NCBI RefSeq assembly: GCF_900101025.1
Contig: NZ_FMUH01000001.1
Location: 558,001-622,000, forward strand
Source: Klenkia marina
GTDB lineage: Bacteria > Actinomycetota > Actinomycetes > Mycobacteriales > Geodermatophilaceae
DNA: 64,000 bases
Direction of reading: 5' to 3'
The notes below the pieces were generated by a model. That model saw nothing but the letters and a program-made list of their open reading frames with translations, had not been told where the DNA came from and did not search any database. The position numbers and the translations under genes were made by a program. Shown here one piece after another: positions 53,281 through 63,007 of this stretch (its first letter is position 1; each line of letters begins with the position of its first letter).

Positions 53281-53604
53281 TCAGCCCGCCGCGCCCAGGG
53301 CGTCGGCCATGCGGTGGTGGGCCGCCGCCTCCGCGGCCCGGTGCTGGCGCTCGAGCGTGCGGGCCAGGGCCCGGCGCGCCCAGCCGTCGGCCGGCGCCAG
53401 CTCCACCAGCTCACCGAAGGCCTCCTCGGCCTTCGCCAGCTGCGCGGACTCGAAGCACGCACGGCCCAGCAGCTCGAGCACGGCCACGTCGTGCGGGTAG
53501 TCCGCGACCACCGGAGCCAGGATGGACACGGCCTCGGCGGGCTGACCGCTGGTGAGGAAGAGCTCCGCGCGCAGGAACTCGGAGTGCAGGTCGATGGTGG
53601 TCAT
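53281..53604 (-). CDS. Small TPR protein
   Basis: A 107-residue protein made of about three tetratricopeptide-like helix pairs (AELFLTSGQPAEAVSIL, LLGRACFESAQLAKAEEAFGE, ARRALARTLERQHRAAEAA). Likely a protein-protein adaptor of unknown partner. The ATG at 53604 has GAGAGGAGG upstream. It is convergent with the MDMPI-like gene (6 bp) and divergent from the MFS gene. Confidence 0.82.
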   Translation of the reverse strand: MTTIDLHSEFLRAELFLTSGQPAEAVSILAPVVADYPHDVAVLELLGRACFESAQLAKAEEAFGELVELAPADGWARRALARTLERQHRAAEAAAHHRMADALGAAG

Positions 53605-53685
53605 CGCGGCCTCCTCTCAGGCGGCCGGTGCAACACGGCGCCGCCCGCCGCATTCCCGCACCACCTGGGGTGGAGGATCCCCCTC

Positions 53686-54924
53686 GTGAGCGTCCCCGTC
53701 GACAGCGCCGACGACCAGGTCCGCGACCGGGCCCGCCGCCGGGCCGTCCCCGTGCTCGTCGGCAGCCAGGTGCTCGGCGGCGTGGGCGTGGCCAGCGGCA
53801 TCGCCGTCGGCGGGCTGCTCGCCGAGGACGTCGCCGGGTCGACCGCGCTGTCCGGGCTCGCGCAGACCGCCACCGTGCTCGGGTCGGCCGCGCTCGCCGT
53901 CCCGCTGGCCCGGCTCGCGGCAGCGCGCGGCCGCCGTCCGGCCCTGGCCACCGGGTACGCGCTGGGTCTGCTCGGCGCCGGGCTCACCGTGCTGGCCGCC
54001 GTCCTCGGGTCGTTCGCGCTGCTGGTCGGCGGCCTGCTGCTGTTCGGCGGGGCGACCGCCTCGGGCCTGCAGGCGCGCTACGCCGCGACCGACGCGGCGA
54101 CGCCCGAGACCCGGGGCCGGTCTTTGTCGGTCGTCGTGTGGGCCACGACCGCCGGCGCCGTGGCCGGGCCGAACCTGTCCGGGCTCGGTGGCCGGGTCGG
54201 CGACGCCCTGGGGCTACCGCCGCTGGCCGGGCCCTACCTGTTCTCCGCGGTGTCGTTCGCCGCCGGTGCGCTGGTCGTGTGGCTGCTGCTGCGCCCCGAC
54301 CCGCTCGTGGTCGCCGGGGGGCCGGTCGCGCCCGGGCCCCGGCCGACCGTCGGCGCCACCCTGCGCGTGGTGCTCGGCATCCCGGCCGCCCGGCTGGGCC
54401 TGGTCGCCGTGATGACCGCGCACGCCGTGATGGTCGGCGTGATGGTCATGACCCCGGTGCACCTGGGCCACGGCGGGGCCTCCCTGGAGGTCGTCGGGCT
54501 GGTGATCAGCGTGCACATCGCCGGCATGTACGCGGCCTCGCCGGTGATGGGCTGGCTCGCCGACCGGGCCGGGCGGGTGGCCACCGTGGTGCTCGGCACC
54601 GGGCTGCTCGCCGCCGCGCTCGTGGTCGGCGGGCTGGCCCCGGCGCAGGCCCGGGGCTGGGTGACCGTGTCGATGCTGCTGCTCGGGCTGGGCTGGTCGG
54701 CGGCGCTGGTCGCCGGCTCCACCTTGCTGTCGGAGTCGGTGCCCGCCGAGGTGCGCACCTCGGCCCAGGGGACCTCGGACCTGGTGATGGGCCTGGCCGG
54801 CGCCGCCGCGGGCGCGCTGGCCGGCCCGGTGCTCGCCGCCGGTGGCTACCCGACGGTGGCCGCGGCGGCCGGCGTCCTGCTGGTGCCGGTGGTCCTCCTG
54901 CTGGGCCGCCGCAGCCGCACGTAA
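53686..54924 (+). CDS. MFS transporter upstream of cobG
   Basis: A 412-residue major facilitator with about twelve hydrophobic segments. The cytoplasmic loop motif between segments 2 and 3 is weak (ARLAAARGRRPA), while GWLADRAGR marks the second half. GTG 53686 follows GGAGGATCC by a normal distance. Only 13 bp separate its stop from cobG, so the two are probably co-transcribed. Export of a drug or transport of a cobalamin precursor are both possible; the substrate is not indicated. Confidence 0.85.
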   Translation: MSVPVDSADDQVRDRARRRAVPVLVGSQVLGGVGVASGIAVGGLLAEDVAGSTALSGLAQTATVLGSAALAVPLARLAAARGRRPALATGYALGLLGAGLTVLAAVLGSFALLVGGLLLFGGATASGLQARYAATDAATPETRGRSLSVVVWATTAGAVAGPNLSGLGGRVGDALGLPPLAGPYLFSAVSFAAGALVVWLLLRPDPLVVAGGPVAPGPRPTVGATLRVVLGIPAARLGLVAVMTAHAVMVGVMVMTPVHLGHGGASLEVVGLVISVHIAGMYAASPVMGWLADRAGRVATVVLGTGLLAAALVVGGLAPAQARGWVTVSMLLLGLGWSAALVAGSTLLSESVPAEVRTSAQGTSDLVMGLAGAAAGALAGPVLAAGGYPTVAAAAGVLLVPVVLLLGRRSRT

Positions 54925-54937
54925 CCTCGGGCGGGCC

Positions 54938-56206
54938 ATGACCACCCGCGACCGAGCCGACGCCTGCCCGGGTGCGGTGCAGACCCACCTGGCCGCCGAC
55001 GGCCGGCTCGCCCGCGTGCGGGTGCCCGGTGGCCTGCTGTCCGGGCCCCAGCTGCTGGTGCTCGCGCAGGCGGCGGTGGACCTGGCCGACGGGGCACTGG
55101 AGCTGACCAGCCGGGGCAACCTGCAGCTGCGCGGCCTGGCCGAGGACGCCCCGCCCGAGCTCGCCCGCCGGCTGCACGACGCCGGTCTGCTGCCGTCGGA
55201 GCCGCACGAGACCGCCCGCAACGTGGTGGCCAGCGTGCTGTCGGGCCGCACCGACGGCGGGCTGGTCGACGTCCGTCCCGTCGTGCGCGCCTTCGACGCC
55301 GGTCTGGTCGCCGACCCCGCCCTGGCCGCGCTGCCGGGCCGGTTCCTGCTCACCGTCGACGACGGCCGGGGCGACGTGCACGGCCTCGCCGGCGACGTGG
55401 GCCTGCTCGGGGTCGCCGCCGACGCCGTCGCGCTCACCCTCGCCGGCCACGACACCGGCCTGCGCGCCGACCCCGCCGAGGCCCACCGCCTCGCGCTGCG
55501 CGCCGCCCACGCCTTCCTCGCCGAGCGCGAGGCCCAGGACAGCCGGGCATGGCGCCTGGTCGAGCTGGACGACGGCCCGGCCCGGGTGTCCCGGCGCCTG
55601 GTCCGCGACGAGCGCGGGACCGAGGTGTCCCCCGGGGAACGGACGGGGACGGCCGTCGGCCCGGGGGGACGTACCCCGGCCGCGGTCCCGGCCGGAGCAC
55701 GACCGGGTGCACCGACACCGGTCCCCGGGGATGCCTCCGGGACTCCGCTCGGCACGGTCCGTGCCGGATCGGCCGACCAGGCCGACGGGCTCGTCGCGCT
55801 CGTGGGGCTCGTGCCGCTGGGGCGGTTGACCACGCCGGCGCTCGACGTCCTGGTGCAGGTCACCGCGGCGCTGGGCAGCGAGGTGCAGGTGACGCCGTGG
55901 CGCAGCGTCGCCGTCCCCGACCTGCCCGACGAGTACGTCGACGACGTCGCCACCGCCCTGCACCACGCGGGCCTGGTGTTCGACGCGGACAGCCCGTGGG
56001 CGCACGTGACCGCGTGCGCCGGGCTGCCGGGGTGCGCGAAGTCGCGCGCCGACGTCCGGGCCGACGCCGCCCGGGCCGTCGCGACCGGCACGCTGCCGGT
56101 CGCGGGCCCCCAGCACTGGGCCGGGTGCGAACGCCGCTGCGGGCGCCCGGCAGGATCGACCGACGTCCTGGCCACCGGTCAGGGCTACGAGATCGGAGCA
56201 GGGTGA
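54938..56206 (+). CDS. cobG: Precorrin-3B synthase
   Basis: A 422-residue redox enzyme hydroxylating precorrin-3A at C20 with molecular oxygen and forming the gamma-lactone, the defining step of the aerobic cobalamin route. Two sulfite-reductase-like half domains are present ([13 protein letters not shown] in the first). The iron-sulfur ligands are in [10 protein letters not shown] and GCERRCGRP near residues 358-400. A ~60-residue Pro/Gly/Ala-rich insertion (about 225-285) separates the halves. The ATG at 54938 gives a complete protein. It overlaps cobH as GTGA. Confidence 0.92.
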   Translation: MTTRDRADACPGAVQTHLAADGRLARVRVPGGLLSGPQLLVLAQAAVDLADGALELTSRGNLQLRGLAEDAPPELARRLHDAGLLPSEPHETARNVVASVLSGRTDGGLVDVRPVVRAFDAGLVADPALAALPGRFLLTVDDGRGDVHGLAGDVGLLGVAADAVALTLAGHDTGLRADPAEAHRLALRAAHAFLAEREAQDSRAWRLVELDDGPARVSRRLVRDERGTEVSPGERTGTAVGPGGRTPAAVPAGARPGAPTPVPGDASGTPLGTVRAGSADQADGLVALVGLVPLGRLTTPALDVLVQVTAALGSEVQVTPWRSVAVPDLPDEYVDDVATALHHAGLVFDADSPWAHVTACAGLPGCAKSRADVRADAARAVATGTLPVAGPQHWAGCERRCGRPAGSTDVLATGQGYEIGAG

Positions 56207-56838
56207 CGAGCAGGACCGAGTACGAGTACGAGCACGACGGCGCCGAGATCTACCGGCAGTCGTTCGCCACGATCCGCCGCGAGGCCGCGCTGGACCGGCT
56301 GCCGGCCGACGTCGCGCAGGTGACGGTGCGGATGATCCACGCCTGCGGGCAGGTCGACCTGGTCGACGACGTGGCGTTCTCCGAGGGCGTGGTGGGCAAG
56401 GCCCGCACGGCGCTCGAGCGCGGCGCCCCGGTGCTGTGCGACGCGCAGATGGTCGCCGCCGGCGTCACCCGCAAGCGGCTGCCGGCGTTCAACGAGGTGG
56501 TCTGCACGCTGAACGACCCCCGCACGCCGGACCTCGCCCGCGAGATGGGCACCACCCGCACCGCAGCCGCGCTGCACCTGTGGGGCGAGAAGCTCGACGG
56601 CGCCGTGGTGGCCATCGGCAACGCGCCCACCGCGCTGTTCCACCTGCTCGAGATGGTCGCCGCCGGCGCCCCGCGCCCCGCGGCCGTCGTCGGGATCCCG
56701 GTCGGGTTCATCGGCGCGGTCGAGAGCAAGGACGCCCTGGCGGCCTCGGACCTCGACTTCCTGGTCGTCCGCGGTCGGCGTGGCGGGTCGGCCATGACCG
56801 CGGCCGCGGTCAACGCGCTCGCGAGCACCGCCGAATGA
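56203..56838 (+). CDS. cobH: Precorrin-8X methylmutase
   Basis: A 211-residue isomerase moving a methyl group from C11 to C12 to give hydrogenobyrinate. The catalytic histidine is expected in VRMIHACGQ, and [10 protein letters not shown] and [13 protein letters not shown] are family signatures. The GTG start overlaps cobG, and the stop overlaps cobIJ as ATGA, so the three genes are tightly coupled. Confidence 0.95.
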   Translation: MTSRTEYEYEHDGAEIYRQSFATIRREAALDRLPADVAQVTVRMIHACGQVDLVDDVAFSEGVVGKARTALERGAPVLCDAQMVAAGVTRKRLPAFNEVVCTLNDPRTPDLAREMGTTRTAAALHLWGEKLDGAVVAIGNAPTALFHLLEMVAAGAPRPAAVVGIPVGFIGAVESKDALAASDLDFLVVRGRRGGSAMTAAAVNALASTAE

Positions 56839-58415
56839 CCGGACGCCTCTACGGGGTCGGGCTCGGCCCCGGTGACCCCGAGCTCGTCACGGTGAAGGCG
56901 GCCCGGCTGATCTGCGCCGCCGACGTCGTCGCCTTCCACTCGGCGCGGCACGGCCGGTCGGTCGCCCGCGGGCTGGCCGAGCCCTACCTGCGCGCCGGCC
57001 AGGTCGAGGAGCTGCTGGTCTACCCGGTGACCACCGAGACCACCGACCACCCCGGCGGCTACCAGGGCGCCATCGACGAGTTCTACGAGGCCGCCGCGGC
57101 GCGGCTGGCTGCGCACCTGGACGCCGGGCGCGACGTCGTCGTCCTGGCCGAGGGCGACCCGTTCTTCTACGGCTCGTACATGCACATGCACAAGCGGCTG
57201 GCGCACCGGTACCCGACCGAGGTGGTGCCCGGCGTGACCAGCGTGAGCGGGGCGTCGGCGGTGCTGGGCCGGCCGCTGGTCGAGCGCGACGAGGTGCTCA
57301 CCGTGCTGCCCGGCACGCTGCCCACCGAGGAGCTCGCCGCCTGGCTGGAGACCGCCGACTCCGCCGCGGTGATGAAGCTGGGCCGCACGTTCCCCGCCGT
57401 CCGCGACGCGTTCGCCGTCGCCGGGGTGCTCGACCGCGCCTGGTACGTGGAGCGGGCCACCACCGACCGCGAGCGCGTGCTGCCGCTGGCCGACGTCGAC
57501 CCGGACTCGGTGCCCTACTTCTCGCTGGCGCTGCTGCCCAGCGAGCTGACCGGCCCCGGCAACGACGCCCCCGACCTCGCCGTGCCCGCCGCGGCCCACG
57601 GGGAGGCGAGGGAGCCCCTGCACCACGCCCCGGGGGCAGAAGACGGTGCGGGGGCTCCCCTGCCGCAGGGTCCCGGGGCGGCTCCCGGGTCGGTGACCGT
57701 CGTCGGACTGGGGCCCGGCGCTCGCTGGTGGACGACGCCCGAGGCCGTCGCCGCGCTGGCCGAGGCCGACGACCTGGTCGGCTACGGGCCCTACCTCGAC
57801 CGGGTCGCGGCCAACCCGCGGCAGGTCAAGCACCCCAGCGACAACCGGGTCGAGGCCGAGCGCGCCGCGGCCGCCCTGGCGATGGCCCGCACCGGCCGTC
57901 GGGTCGCGGTGGTCTCCAGCGGCGACCCGGGGGTGTTCGCGATGGCCGCCGCGGTGCTCGAGGTGGCGGCGGCCGACTTCCCCGACGTCCCGGTGCGGGT
58001 GCTGCCGGGCATCACCGCCGCGCAGGCCGTCGCCTCGCGCATCGGGGCGCCGCTGGGCCACGACTTCTGCATCCTGTCGCTGTCCGACGTCCTCAAGCCC
58101 TTCGACGTCGTGCTCGACCGGCTGCGGCACGCAGCGCAGGCCGACCTGGTCATCGCGATCTACAACCCGCGCTCGAAGGCCCGGCCGCAGCAGCTGTTCG
58201 ACGCCCGCGAGGCGCTGCTCGAGGTGCGCTCAGCCGACACCGTGGTGGTCGTCGGTCGCGACGTCGGCGGGCCCGAGGAGTCGGTGACGGTGACCACGCT
58301 GGGCGACCTCGACCCCGGCACCGTCGACATGCGCTGCCTGGTGATGATCGGCAGCACCCAGACCCGGGTGACGCCGAGCGGGCAGGTCTACACCAGCCGC
58401 ACCTACCCCGGCTGA
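56835..58415 (+). CDS. cobIJ: Fused precorrin-2 C20-methyltransferase / precorrin-3B C17-methyltransferase
   Basis: A 526-residue fusion of two SAM-dependent corrin methyltransferases. The N-terminal half (CobI) begins [17 protein letters not shown] and contains the SAM loop [15 protein letters not shown]. The C-terminal half (CobJ) begins near residue 288 with [17 protein letters not shown] and contains [12 protein letters not shown] and [10 protein letters not shown]. The linker (about 250-286) is low-complexity and encoded by an inverted repeat. CobI acts before CobG and CobJ after it, so the operon order fits consecutive steps. Confidence 0.95.
   Translation: MTGRLYGVGLGPGDPELVTVKAARLICAADVVAFHSARHGRSVARGLAEPYLRAGQVEELLVYPVTTETTDHPGGYQGAIDEFYEAAAARLAAHLDAGRDVVVLAEGDPFFYGSYMHMHKRLAHRYPTEVVPGVTSVSGASAVLGRPLVERDEVLTVLPGTLPTEELAAWLETADSAAVMKLGRTFPAVRDAFAVAGVLDRAWYVERATTDRERVLPLADVDPDSVPYFSLALLPSELTGPGNDAPDLAVPAAAHGEAREPLHHAPGAEDGAGAPLPQGPGAAPGSVTVVGLGPGARWWTTPEAVAALAEADDLVGYGPYLDRVAANPRQVKHPSDNRVEAERAAAALAMARTGRRVAVVSSGDPGVFAMAAAVLEVAAADFPDVPVRVLPGITAAQAVASRIGAPLGHDFCILSLSDVLKPFDVVLDRLRHAAQADLVIAIYNPRSKARPQQLFDAREALLEVRSADTVVVVGRDVGGPEESVTVTTLGDLDPGTVDMRCLVMIGSTQTRVTPSGQVYTSRTYPG
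57610..57659. repeat. Inverted repeat in the CobI-CobJ linker
   Basis: GGGAGCCCCTGCACC (57610-57624) and GGTGCGGGGGCTCCC (57645-57659) are complementary at 14 of 15 positions, with a 20-base loop. It falls exactly in the low-complexity linker between the two enzyme domains, where an in-frame insertion would be tolerated. Confidence 0.65.
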
Positions 58416-58425
58416 CCGTCGCCCG

Positions 58426-58450
58426 CCCCGCCCCGCCCCGCCCCGCCCCG
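58426..58450. repeat. Five tandem CCCCG units after cobIJ
   Basis: CCCCG is repeated five times without change in the 129-bp gap between the convergent cobIJ and DUF559 genes. It is a simple sequence repeat; no terminator hairpin with a clear stem was found in the same gap. Confidence 0.85.
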
Positions 58451-58544
58451 CCTGGCGGCGGCGCCGACCGTGCTGTGGTTGCTGCCACCGCTCCGCCGAC
58501 GGCGCAGAGATCGCACTCTCGACCATGGCCCACCCGTGCGGTGG

Positions 58545-59510
58545 TCAGCTGCCGGGGTGGAGGGGAAGCCCCACCTCGGCAGCGCGGATCTGCAGCGCCT
58601 CCCCGATCCGCGCCACCACGCCGGCCATGTCGTGGTGGTCGGGAGCCGTCACGTAGAACAGCCGCCAGCCCAGCTCCTGGACCTCGTTCAGCACGCGGCG
58701 GTCCTTCGGCAGGGCGAACCGGGTCTCGGGTCGGGTGGACGTGCCGATGTGGGTGGCCCCGTCGTACTCGACGGCCAGGCGCAGGTGCGGCCACGCGAAG
58801 TCCAGGAGCTTCACCCGTCGTCCGGAAGCATGGGCCAGCCGGTACTGGGCGACGGGCGGCGGCAGACCGGCGGTTCCCATGGCCAGGCGCAGGCGCGTCT
58901 CGGGCGGCGAACCGGCCAAGCCGTCGGCATCGAGGAGGGCAGCGCGCAACCCTCGGCAGCCACGGCCGGTCCAACCCGCGGCAGCACGGCGCAACGACAC
59001 CAGCGAGGCCCCCGTCGACTCGACGAACTGGTCGAGGACGACGACGGAATCGACGTGGCTGCGGGCCGGGTCGGCGGCGAGTTCGAGCGCTGCGTGCTCG
59101 GGCCACAGCGTAGGCACGTCGCGGAGCCACGGCGGGGCGCCCACCTGGTGGTCCGCCAGCACCCGCCGACGGACGACGAGGCCTGGTACCCGGGTTCGAC
59201 CGCCCGGGGGGATCGTCACCTCGACGTGGGGGCACCGCGCGGCACCGTCGGGCCCGTCGACGTCGACCCGCCAGAGCCAGGCCGCGCTGCGACCGGTGAC
59301 CACCGCATCGGGCAGGAGCACCGCAGCCGCCCGCGCCCGCAGCTCGTGGGTGAGGTCCGCGTCCGCCCGGGTGTACACGTCGGGGAGGACGCGCTGCCAG
59401 CCGCGCCCGCGCAGCTGCGCCGGCGTCAGCAACCCCTGGGCCACGGCGACGGACCCACGGAACGGGCCGGCCAGCAGCTCCGGCGGGACCGGGCGGGCGG
59501 GTCGGGGCAC
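58545..59510 (-). CDS. DUF559 / AbiEi-like N-terminal protein
   Basis: A 321-residue protein common in actinobacteria. The N-terminal part (AVAQGLLTPAQLRGRGWQRV) resembles the AbiEi antitoxin winged helix, and the C-terminal part is a DUF559, Vsr-like restriction fold with the conserved LLDFAWPHLRLAVEYDG near residue 240 (D, E and D as likely metal ligands). Nuclease activity is inferred. The GTG at 59510 is preferred to the extended frame. No toxin partner is adjacent, so an orphan regulator or nuclease role is open. A perfect DnaA-box sequence (complement of TTGTCCACA) is at 59564-59572. Confidence 0.75.
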   Translation of the reverse strand: MPRPARPVPPELLAGPFRGSVAVAQGLLTPAQLRGRGWQRVLPDVYTRADADLTHELRARAAAVLLPDAVVTGRSAAWLWRVDVDGPDGAARCPHVEVTIPPGGRTRVPGLVVRRRVLADHQVGAPPWLRDVPTLWPEHAALELAADPARSHVDSVVVLDQFVESTGASLVSLRRAAAGWTGRGCRGLRAALLDADGLAGSPPETRLRLAMGTAGLPPPVAQYRLAHASGRRVKLLDFAWPHLRLAVEYDGATHIGTSTRPETRFALPKDRRVLNEVQELGWRLFYVTAPDHHDMAGVVARIGEALQIRAAEVGLPLHPGS

Positions 59511-59653
59511 GGCTGTGCAGCGTGCCGGACGACGACGCCCTCCGCACTCACCGTCCCCCCGGCTGTGGACAACCACTGCACACCCACGTCGACTGTGCGG
59601 CCCCTGTCGTCACGACGGTCTCCGGACAGCGCTGGTCGCACACCCAGCGGACC

Positions 59654-60898
59654 ATGCGGGTCGCGGGGGCGGGAACACACGCGGGTCGCGCGGTGCTGGC
59701 CTGCTGCGTGCGCACCCTCTCCCGGCCCGTCGCGTTCTGGTCGGTGGCGGTGCTGCTGGTCCTCGTGCTGGCGGCCTCCGGCGTCCCGTCGCCGCTCTAC
59801 CGCGTCTACGCCGAGGAGTTCGGCTTCGGCTCCGGGCTCATCACGGTCGTGTTCGCCGTGTACGCCCTCGCCCTGCTGGTCGCGCTGCTGACCGTCGGCG
59901 CGCTGAGCGACCACGTCGGACGGCGGCCGGTGCTGGCGGTCGCCCTGGTGGTCGAGGCCGCCGCGATGGTGCTGTTCCTCGCCGCCGACGGCGTGGCCTG
60001 GTTGCTGGCCGCCCGCATCGTGCAGGGCCTGGCCACCGGCGCCATGACCGGGGCGTTCGGTGCCGCGCTGCTGGACCTGCAGCGCACCGACCGGCCCCGC
60101 GGCGCGCTGGTGAACTCGGCCTCCCCCGGGCTGGGGCTCTCGCTCGGCGCGGTCGGTGCCGGTGTCGCGGTGCAGCACCTGCCCTCGCCCACCGACTGGG
60201 TGTTCGGGGTGCTCGCCGCGCTCTTCGTCCTCGCCGCGGTGGCGGTCTGGGTGGCGCTGCCCGAGACCTCGCCGCGGGTGCCCGGTGCGGCGGCCTCGCT
60301 GCGGCCCAGCGTCCACGTGCCGCGGGCCAACCGGCGGGCGTTCACGACGGCCCTGCCGTGCCTGATGGCCACCTGGGCGCTCGGTGGGCTCTACGCCTCG
60401 CTGGGCCCCTCGCTGGTCGCCGACGTCTACGGCGTCGCCGACCACGCCGTCGGCAGCCTGGTGGTGCTGGCGCTCAACGGCACCGGGCTGGCCGGCTCGC
60501 TGCTGACCCAGCGGCTGCGCCCCACCCAGGGGATGGTGGTCGGCGCGTCGGTGTTCGCCGTCGGCGTCGTCGGCACCGTGGCGGCGCTGGCCGCGGGGTC
60601 GTTGGCCGCGTTCTTCCTGGCCGCCGTGGTGTCCGGGTTCGGCTTCGGCTCGGCCTTCCTGGGCGCGATGGCCACGGTCACCCGCGGCGTGGACCCCGCC
60701 CAGCGCGCCGGGCTGCTCTCGGCGGTCTTCACCGCCAGCTACCTGGCCTTCAGCCTGCCGGCCATCGCGGCGGGCACCGCCGCCGCGCACGTGGGGCTGA
60801 CCACCACCGCCGAGGTGTACGGCGGGGTGGTCGTGGTGCTGGCGCTGAGCGCGGTCGCCGGGCTGCTGGTGCAGCGCCGGCCGGTCACAGCAGGCTGA
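59654..60898 (+). CDS. MFS transporter
   Basis: A major facilitator with twelve predicted hydrophobic segments and the loop motif GALSDHVGRRPVL (GxxxDxxGRR) after segment 2. About 414 residues if ATG 59654 is used; GTG 59693 or GTG 59708 would start nearer the first membrane segment, and none has a clear Shine-Dalgarno. Drug or metabolite export is typical, substrate unknown. Its 3' end overlaps the convergent PilZ gene by 14 bases. Confidence 0.85.
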   Translation: MRVAGAGTHAGRAVLACCVRTLSRPVAFWSVAVLLVLVLAASGVPSPLYRVYAEEFGFGSGLITVVFAVYALALLVALLTVGALSDHVGRRPVLAVALVVEAAAMVLFLAADGVAWLLAARIVQGLATGAMTGAFGAALLDLQRTDRPRGALVNSASPGLGLSLGAVGAGVAVQHLPSPTDWVFGVLAALFVLAAVAVWVALPETSPRVPGAAASLRPSVHVPRANRRAFTTALPCLMATWALGGLYASLGPSLVADVYGVADHAVGSLVVLALNGTGLAGSLLTQRLRPTQGMVVGASVFAVGVVGTVAALAAGSLAAFFLAAVVSGFGFGSAFLGAMATVTRGVDPAQRAGLLSAVFTASYLAFSLPAIAAGTAAAHVGLTTTAEVYGGVVVVLALSAVAGLLVQRRPVTAG

Positions 60899-61493
60899 GC
60901 CGCCGCTGCTCCCGCAGTGCCGCGAACACCTGGGCCCGCAGCAGGTCGGCCATGCTCTCGGGCAGGTCGACGAAGGCGACGGTGATGTCCCAGCCGGTCG
61001 CGTCGCCGACGACGGTCCGCAGCGTGCCGGCGGCCGGGAAGACCGCGCCGCGCAGCAGCAGCCCGATGTCCACCGCGGCGCCCTCACCGGGCGCGTGCGG
61101 GCCGGTTTCGACCCGGGCCCGCAGACCGGCCTCGCTGAGGTCGGTGGTGCGGCCGCGGAAGACCGCGCCGGTGGCGAAGTCGGTGACCTGCAGCTCCAAC
61201 CGCACCGGCGCCCGGACGGCGTCCCGGCGGTTGCCCCGCTCGGGGGACGCCGCGGGCAGCAGCTGCCAGCGGACGCCGGTGCGGACCGGCCAGCGCAGCC
61301 CCAGCCGGGCCAGCACCGTGTGCACGCCCTCGGGTGCGGCCCAGTAGATGCGCAGCGGCTCGGTGCGGACCGGCTCGACGGGCAGCTCGACGACGACGGC
61401 GCCGGGGCGCACCAGCGCCACGTGGCCCGTGAGGACCTCCGCGCCGGCCACGACGTCGACGAGCGCGCCGGTCACCGGCAGCTCCACCGCCAC
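60885..61493 (-). CDS. PilZ-domain protein
   Basis: A 202-residue protein. The C-terminal half is a PilZ domain with the c-di-GMP contact motifs RDAVR (RxxxR) and DLSEAG (DxSxxG). The N-terminal ~95 residues form a beta-rich YcgR-like domain. Binding of c-di-GMP is predicted from the intact motifs; the output is unknown, and a link with the Flp pilus locus is only speculation. The GTG at 61493 is selected by GGGAGGTGG upstream. Confidence 0.85.
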   Translation of the reverse strand: MAVELPVTGALVDVVAGAEVLTGHVALVRPGAVVVELPVEPVRTEPLRIYWAAPEGVHTVLARLGLRWPVRTGVRWQLLPAASPERGNRRDAVRAPVRLELQVTDFATGAVFRGRTTDLSEAGLRARVETGPHAPGEGAAVDIGLLLRGAVFPAAGTLRTVVGDATGWDITVAFVDLPESMADLLRAQVFAALREQRRLSLL

Positions 61494-61595
61494 GCTCCAC
61501 CTCCCTGTGGGGAACGTGTGCGTTCCCCGTCGGTCTGGTGATCGGCCGCGGAGGCCGTCGCGATGAGCCCACGGGCGGGTGATCACCCGCCCGGG

Positions 61596-62243
61596 TCAGG
61601 TCCGCAACGCCACCAGTGCGGCGGGCACCTCGGCCGGGGTGGCGACGACGACGGCCGCGCCGGCCTGGGCCAGCTCGCCCGGGCGCGCCGGCCCCCAGCC
61701 GGCGCCCACGCACGGCAGCCCGTGCACGCGGGCGCCGACGACGTCCTGCGCGCGGTCACCCACCAGCACCGGCTGCGCGCCGTCCGGGTGCTCGGCGAGC
61801 GCGCGGGCGACGACCTGCTGCTTGTGCCGCACCCGCCCGTCGAGCGTCGCGCCGTGCACGCTGTCGAACGCCTCGCCCAGCCCGACGTGGTCGAGGATCC
61901 GGCGGGCGAACTCCACGGGCTTGGAGGTGGCGACGGCGAGCAGCTGGCCCTCGCTGCGCAGCTGCGCCAGCAGCTCGGGCACGCCGGGGTACAGGGGCGC
62001 GTCGAACATCGCGCCGGCCGCGTAGTGCGCCCGGTAGGCCGCGACCGCCCGGTCGACGTCGGGCAGGTCGAGCCCGAGCACGGTGGCGAAGCCGTCCTGC
62101 AGCGGCGGGCCCACCATGGCGGTGAGCTGGTCGGACGTCGGCTCGGGCAGCCCCAGCCGGGCGGCGGCCACCCGGACCGAGGCGTGGATGCCCGGCGCGG
62201 AGTCCACCAGCGTCCCGTCGAGGTCGAACAGCGTCAGAGGCAC
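61596..62243 (-). CDS. HAD hydrolase, phosphoglycolate phosphatase-like
   Basis: A 215-residue HAD-IA phosphatase. Motif I is LFDLDGTLVDS at residues 5-15, motif II is AVATSKP, and motif III/IV is GDRAQDVVGA, with a helical cap after motif I. It resembles Gph-type phosphatases. It overlaps the cobK 3' end by 10 bases, making it the last gene of the cobL-cobM-cobK operon, but no corrin step needs it. Confidence 0.87.
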   Translation of the reverse strand: MPLTLFDLDGTLVDSAPGIHASVRVAAARLGLPEPTSDQLTAMVGPPLQDGFATVLGLDLPDVDRAVAAYRAHYAAGAMFDAPLYPGVPELLAQLRSEGQLLAVATSKPVEFARRILDHVGLGEAFDSVHGATLDGRVRHKQQVVARALAEHPDGAQPVLVGDRAQDVVGARVHGLPCVGAGWGPARPGELAQAGAAVVVATPAEVPAALVALRT

Positions 62244-63007
62244 GCGAGGGCCTCCTGCACCGAGGCGACCACGAGGACGCCGTCCGGGATCGGGGGGCGG
62301 CGCACCAGCACCACCGGGATGCCCAGCTCGCGTGCGGCGACCAGCTTGGCCGCGGTCATGTGCCCTCCCGAGTCCTTGGTCACGACGACGTCGACGGCGT
62401 GCTCCCGCATCAGGGCCAGCTCGTCGTCGACGGTGAACGGCCCGCGGGCCAGCAGCAGCACCGCCCCGGCCGGCAACGGGTCGGTCGGCGGGTCGACGCA
62501 GCGCACCAGCACCCGGCCGGGCAGCCCGGCGAACGCGCCCACGCCCTGCCGGCCGGTGGTCAGGAAGACCGTGCCGTGCACCATCCCGGCGGCGTCGGCC
62601 AGCGAGTCGGCCCACCGCCAGTCGTCGCCCGGGCCGGCCGTCCACCCGGGGCGCTGCAGGCGCAGCAGCCGGGTGCCGGTGGCGGTGCAGGCCCTGGCTG
62701 CGTTCGCGGTCATGCCGGCGGCGAAGGGGTGGGTGGCGTCGACGACGGCGCCGGGCCGGTGCTCGCGCAACCAGGCCGCGAGCCCCTCGACCCCGCCGAA
62801 CCCGCCGACCCGCACGTCGCCGTCGGGCAGCCGCGGGTCGGCCAGCCGCCCGGCCAGCGACGACACGACGTCCACGCCGTCGGCCACCAGCGCCGCGGCC
62901 AGCTCGCGAGCCTCCCCCGTCCCGCCCAGCAGCAGCACGCCGGGGCGACCCCGTCGCACGGACCCGCCACGGACCTCCGAGGGGCGGGCGGCGACAGGGT
63001 CCGTCAT
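62234..63007 (-). CDS. cobK: Precorrin-6A reductase
   Basis: A 257-residue NADPH-dependent reductase converting precorrin-6A to dihydroprecorrin-6. The nucleotide site VLLLGGTGEARELAAALV follows a ~22-residue extension, and DATHPFAAGMTANA near residue 90 and VVTKDSGGHMTAAKL near the C-terminus are family signatures. The ATG at 63007 overlaps the cobM stop (ATGA). Confidence 0.94.
   Translation of the reverse strand: MTDPVAARPSEVRGGSVRRGRPGVLLLGGTGEARELAAALVADGVDVVSSLAGRLADPRLPDGDVRVGGFGGVEGLAAWLREHRPGAVVDATHPFAAGMTANAARACTATGTRLLRLQRPGWTAGPGDDWRWADSLADAAGMVHGTVFLTTGRQGVGAFAGLPGRVLVRCVDPPTDPLPAGAVLLLARGPFTVDDELALMREHAVDVVVTKDSGGHMTAAKLVAARELGIPVVLVRRPPIPDGVLVVASVQEALACL

Noticed and set aside
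58426-58450. The CCCCG array as a CRISPR-like repeat
   Set aside because: The units are 5 bases long with no spacers; it is a simple sequence repeat.
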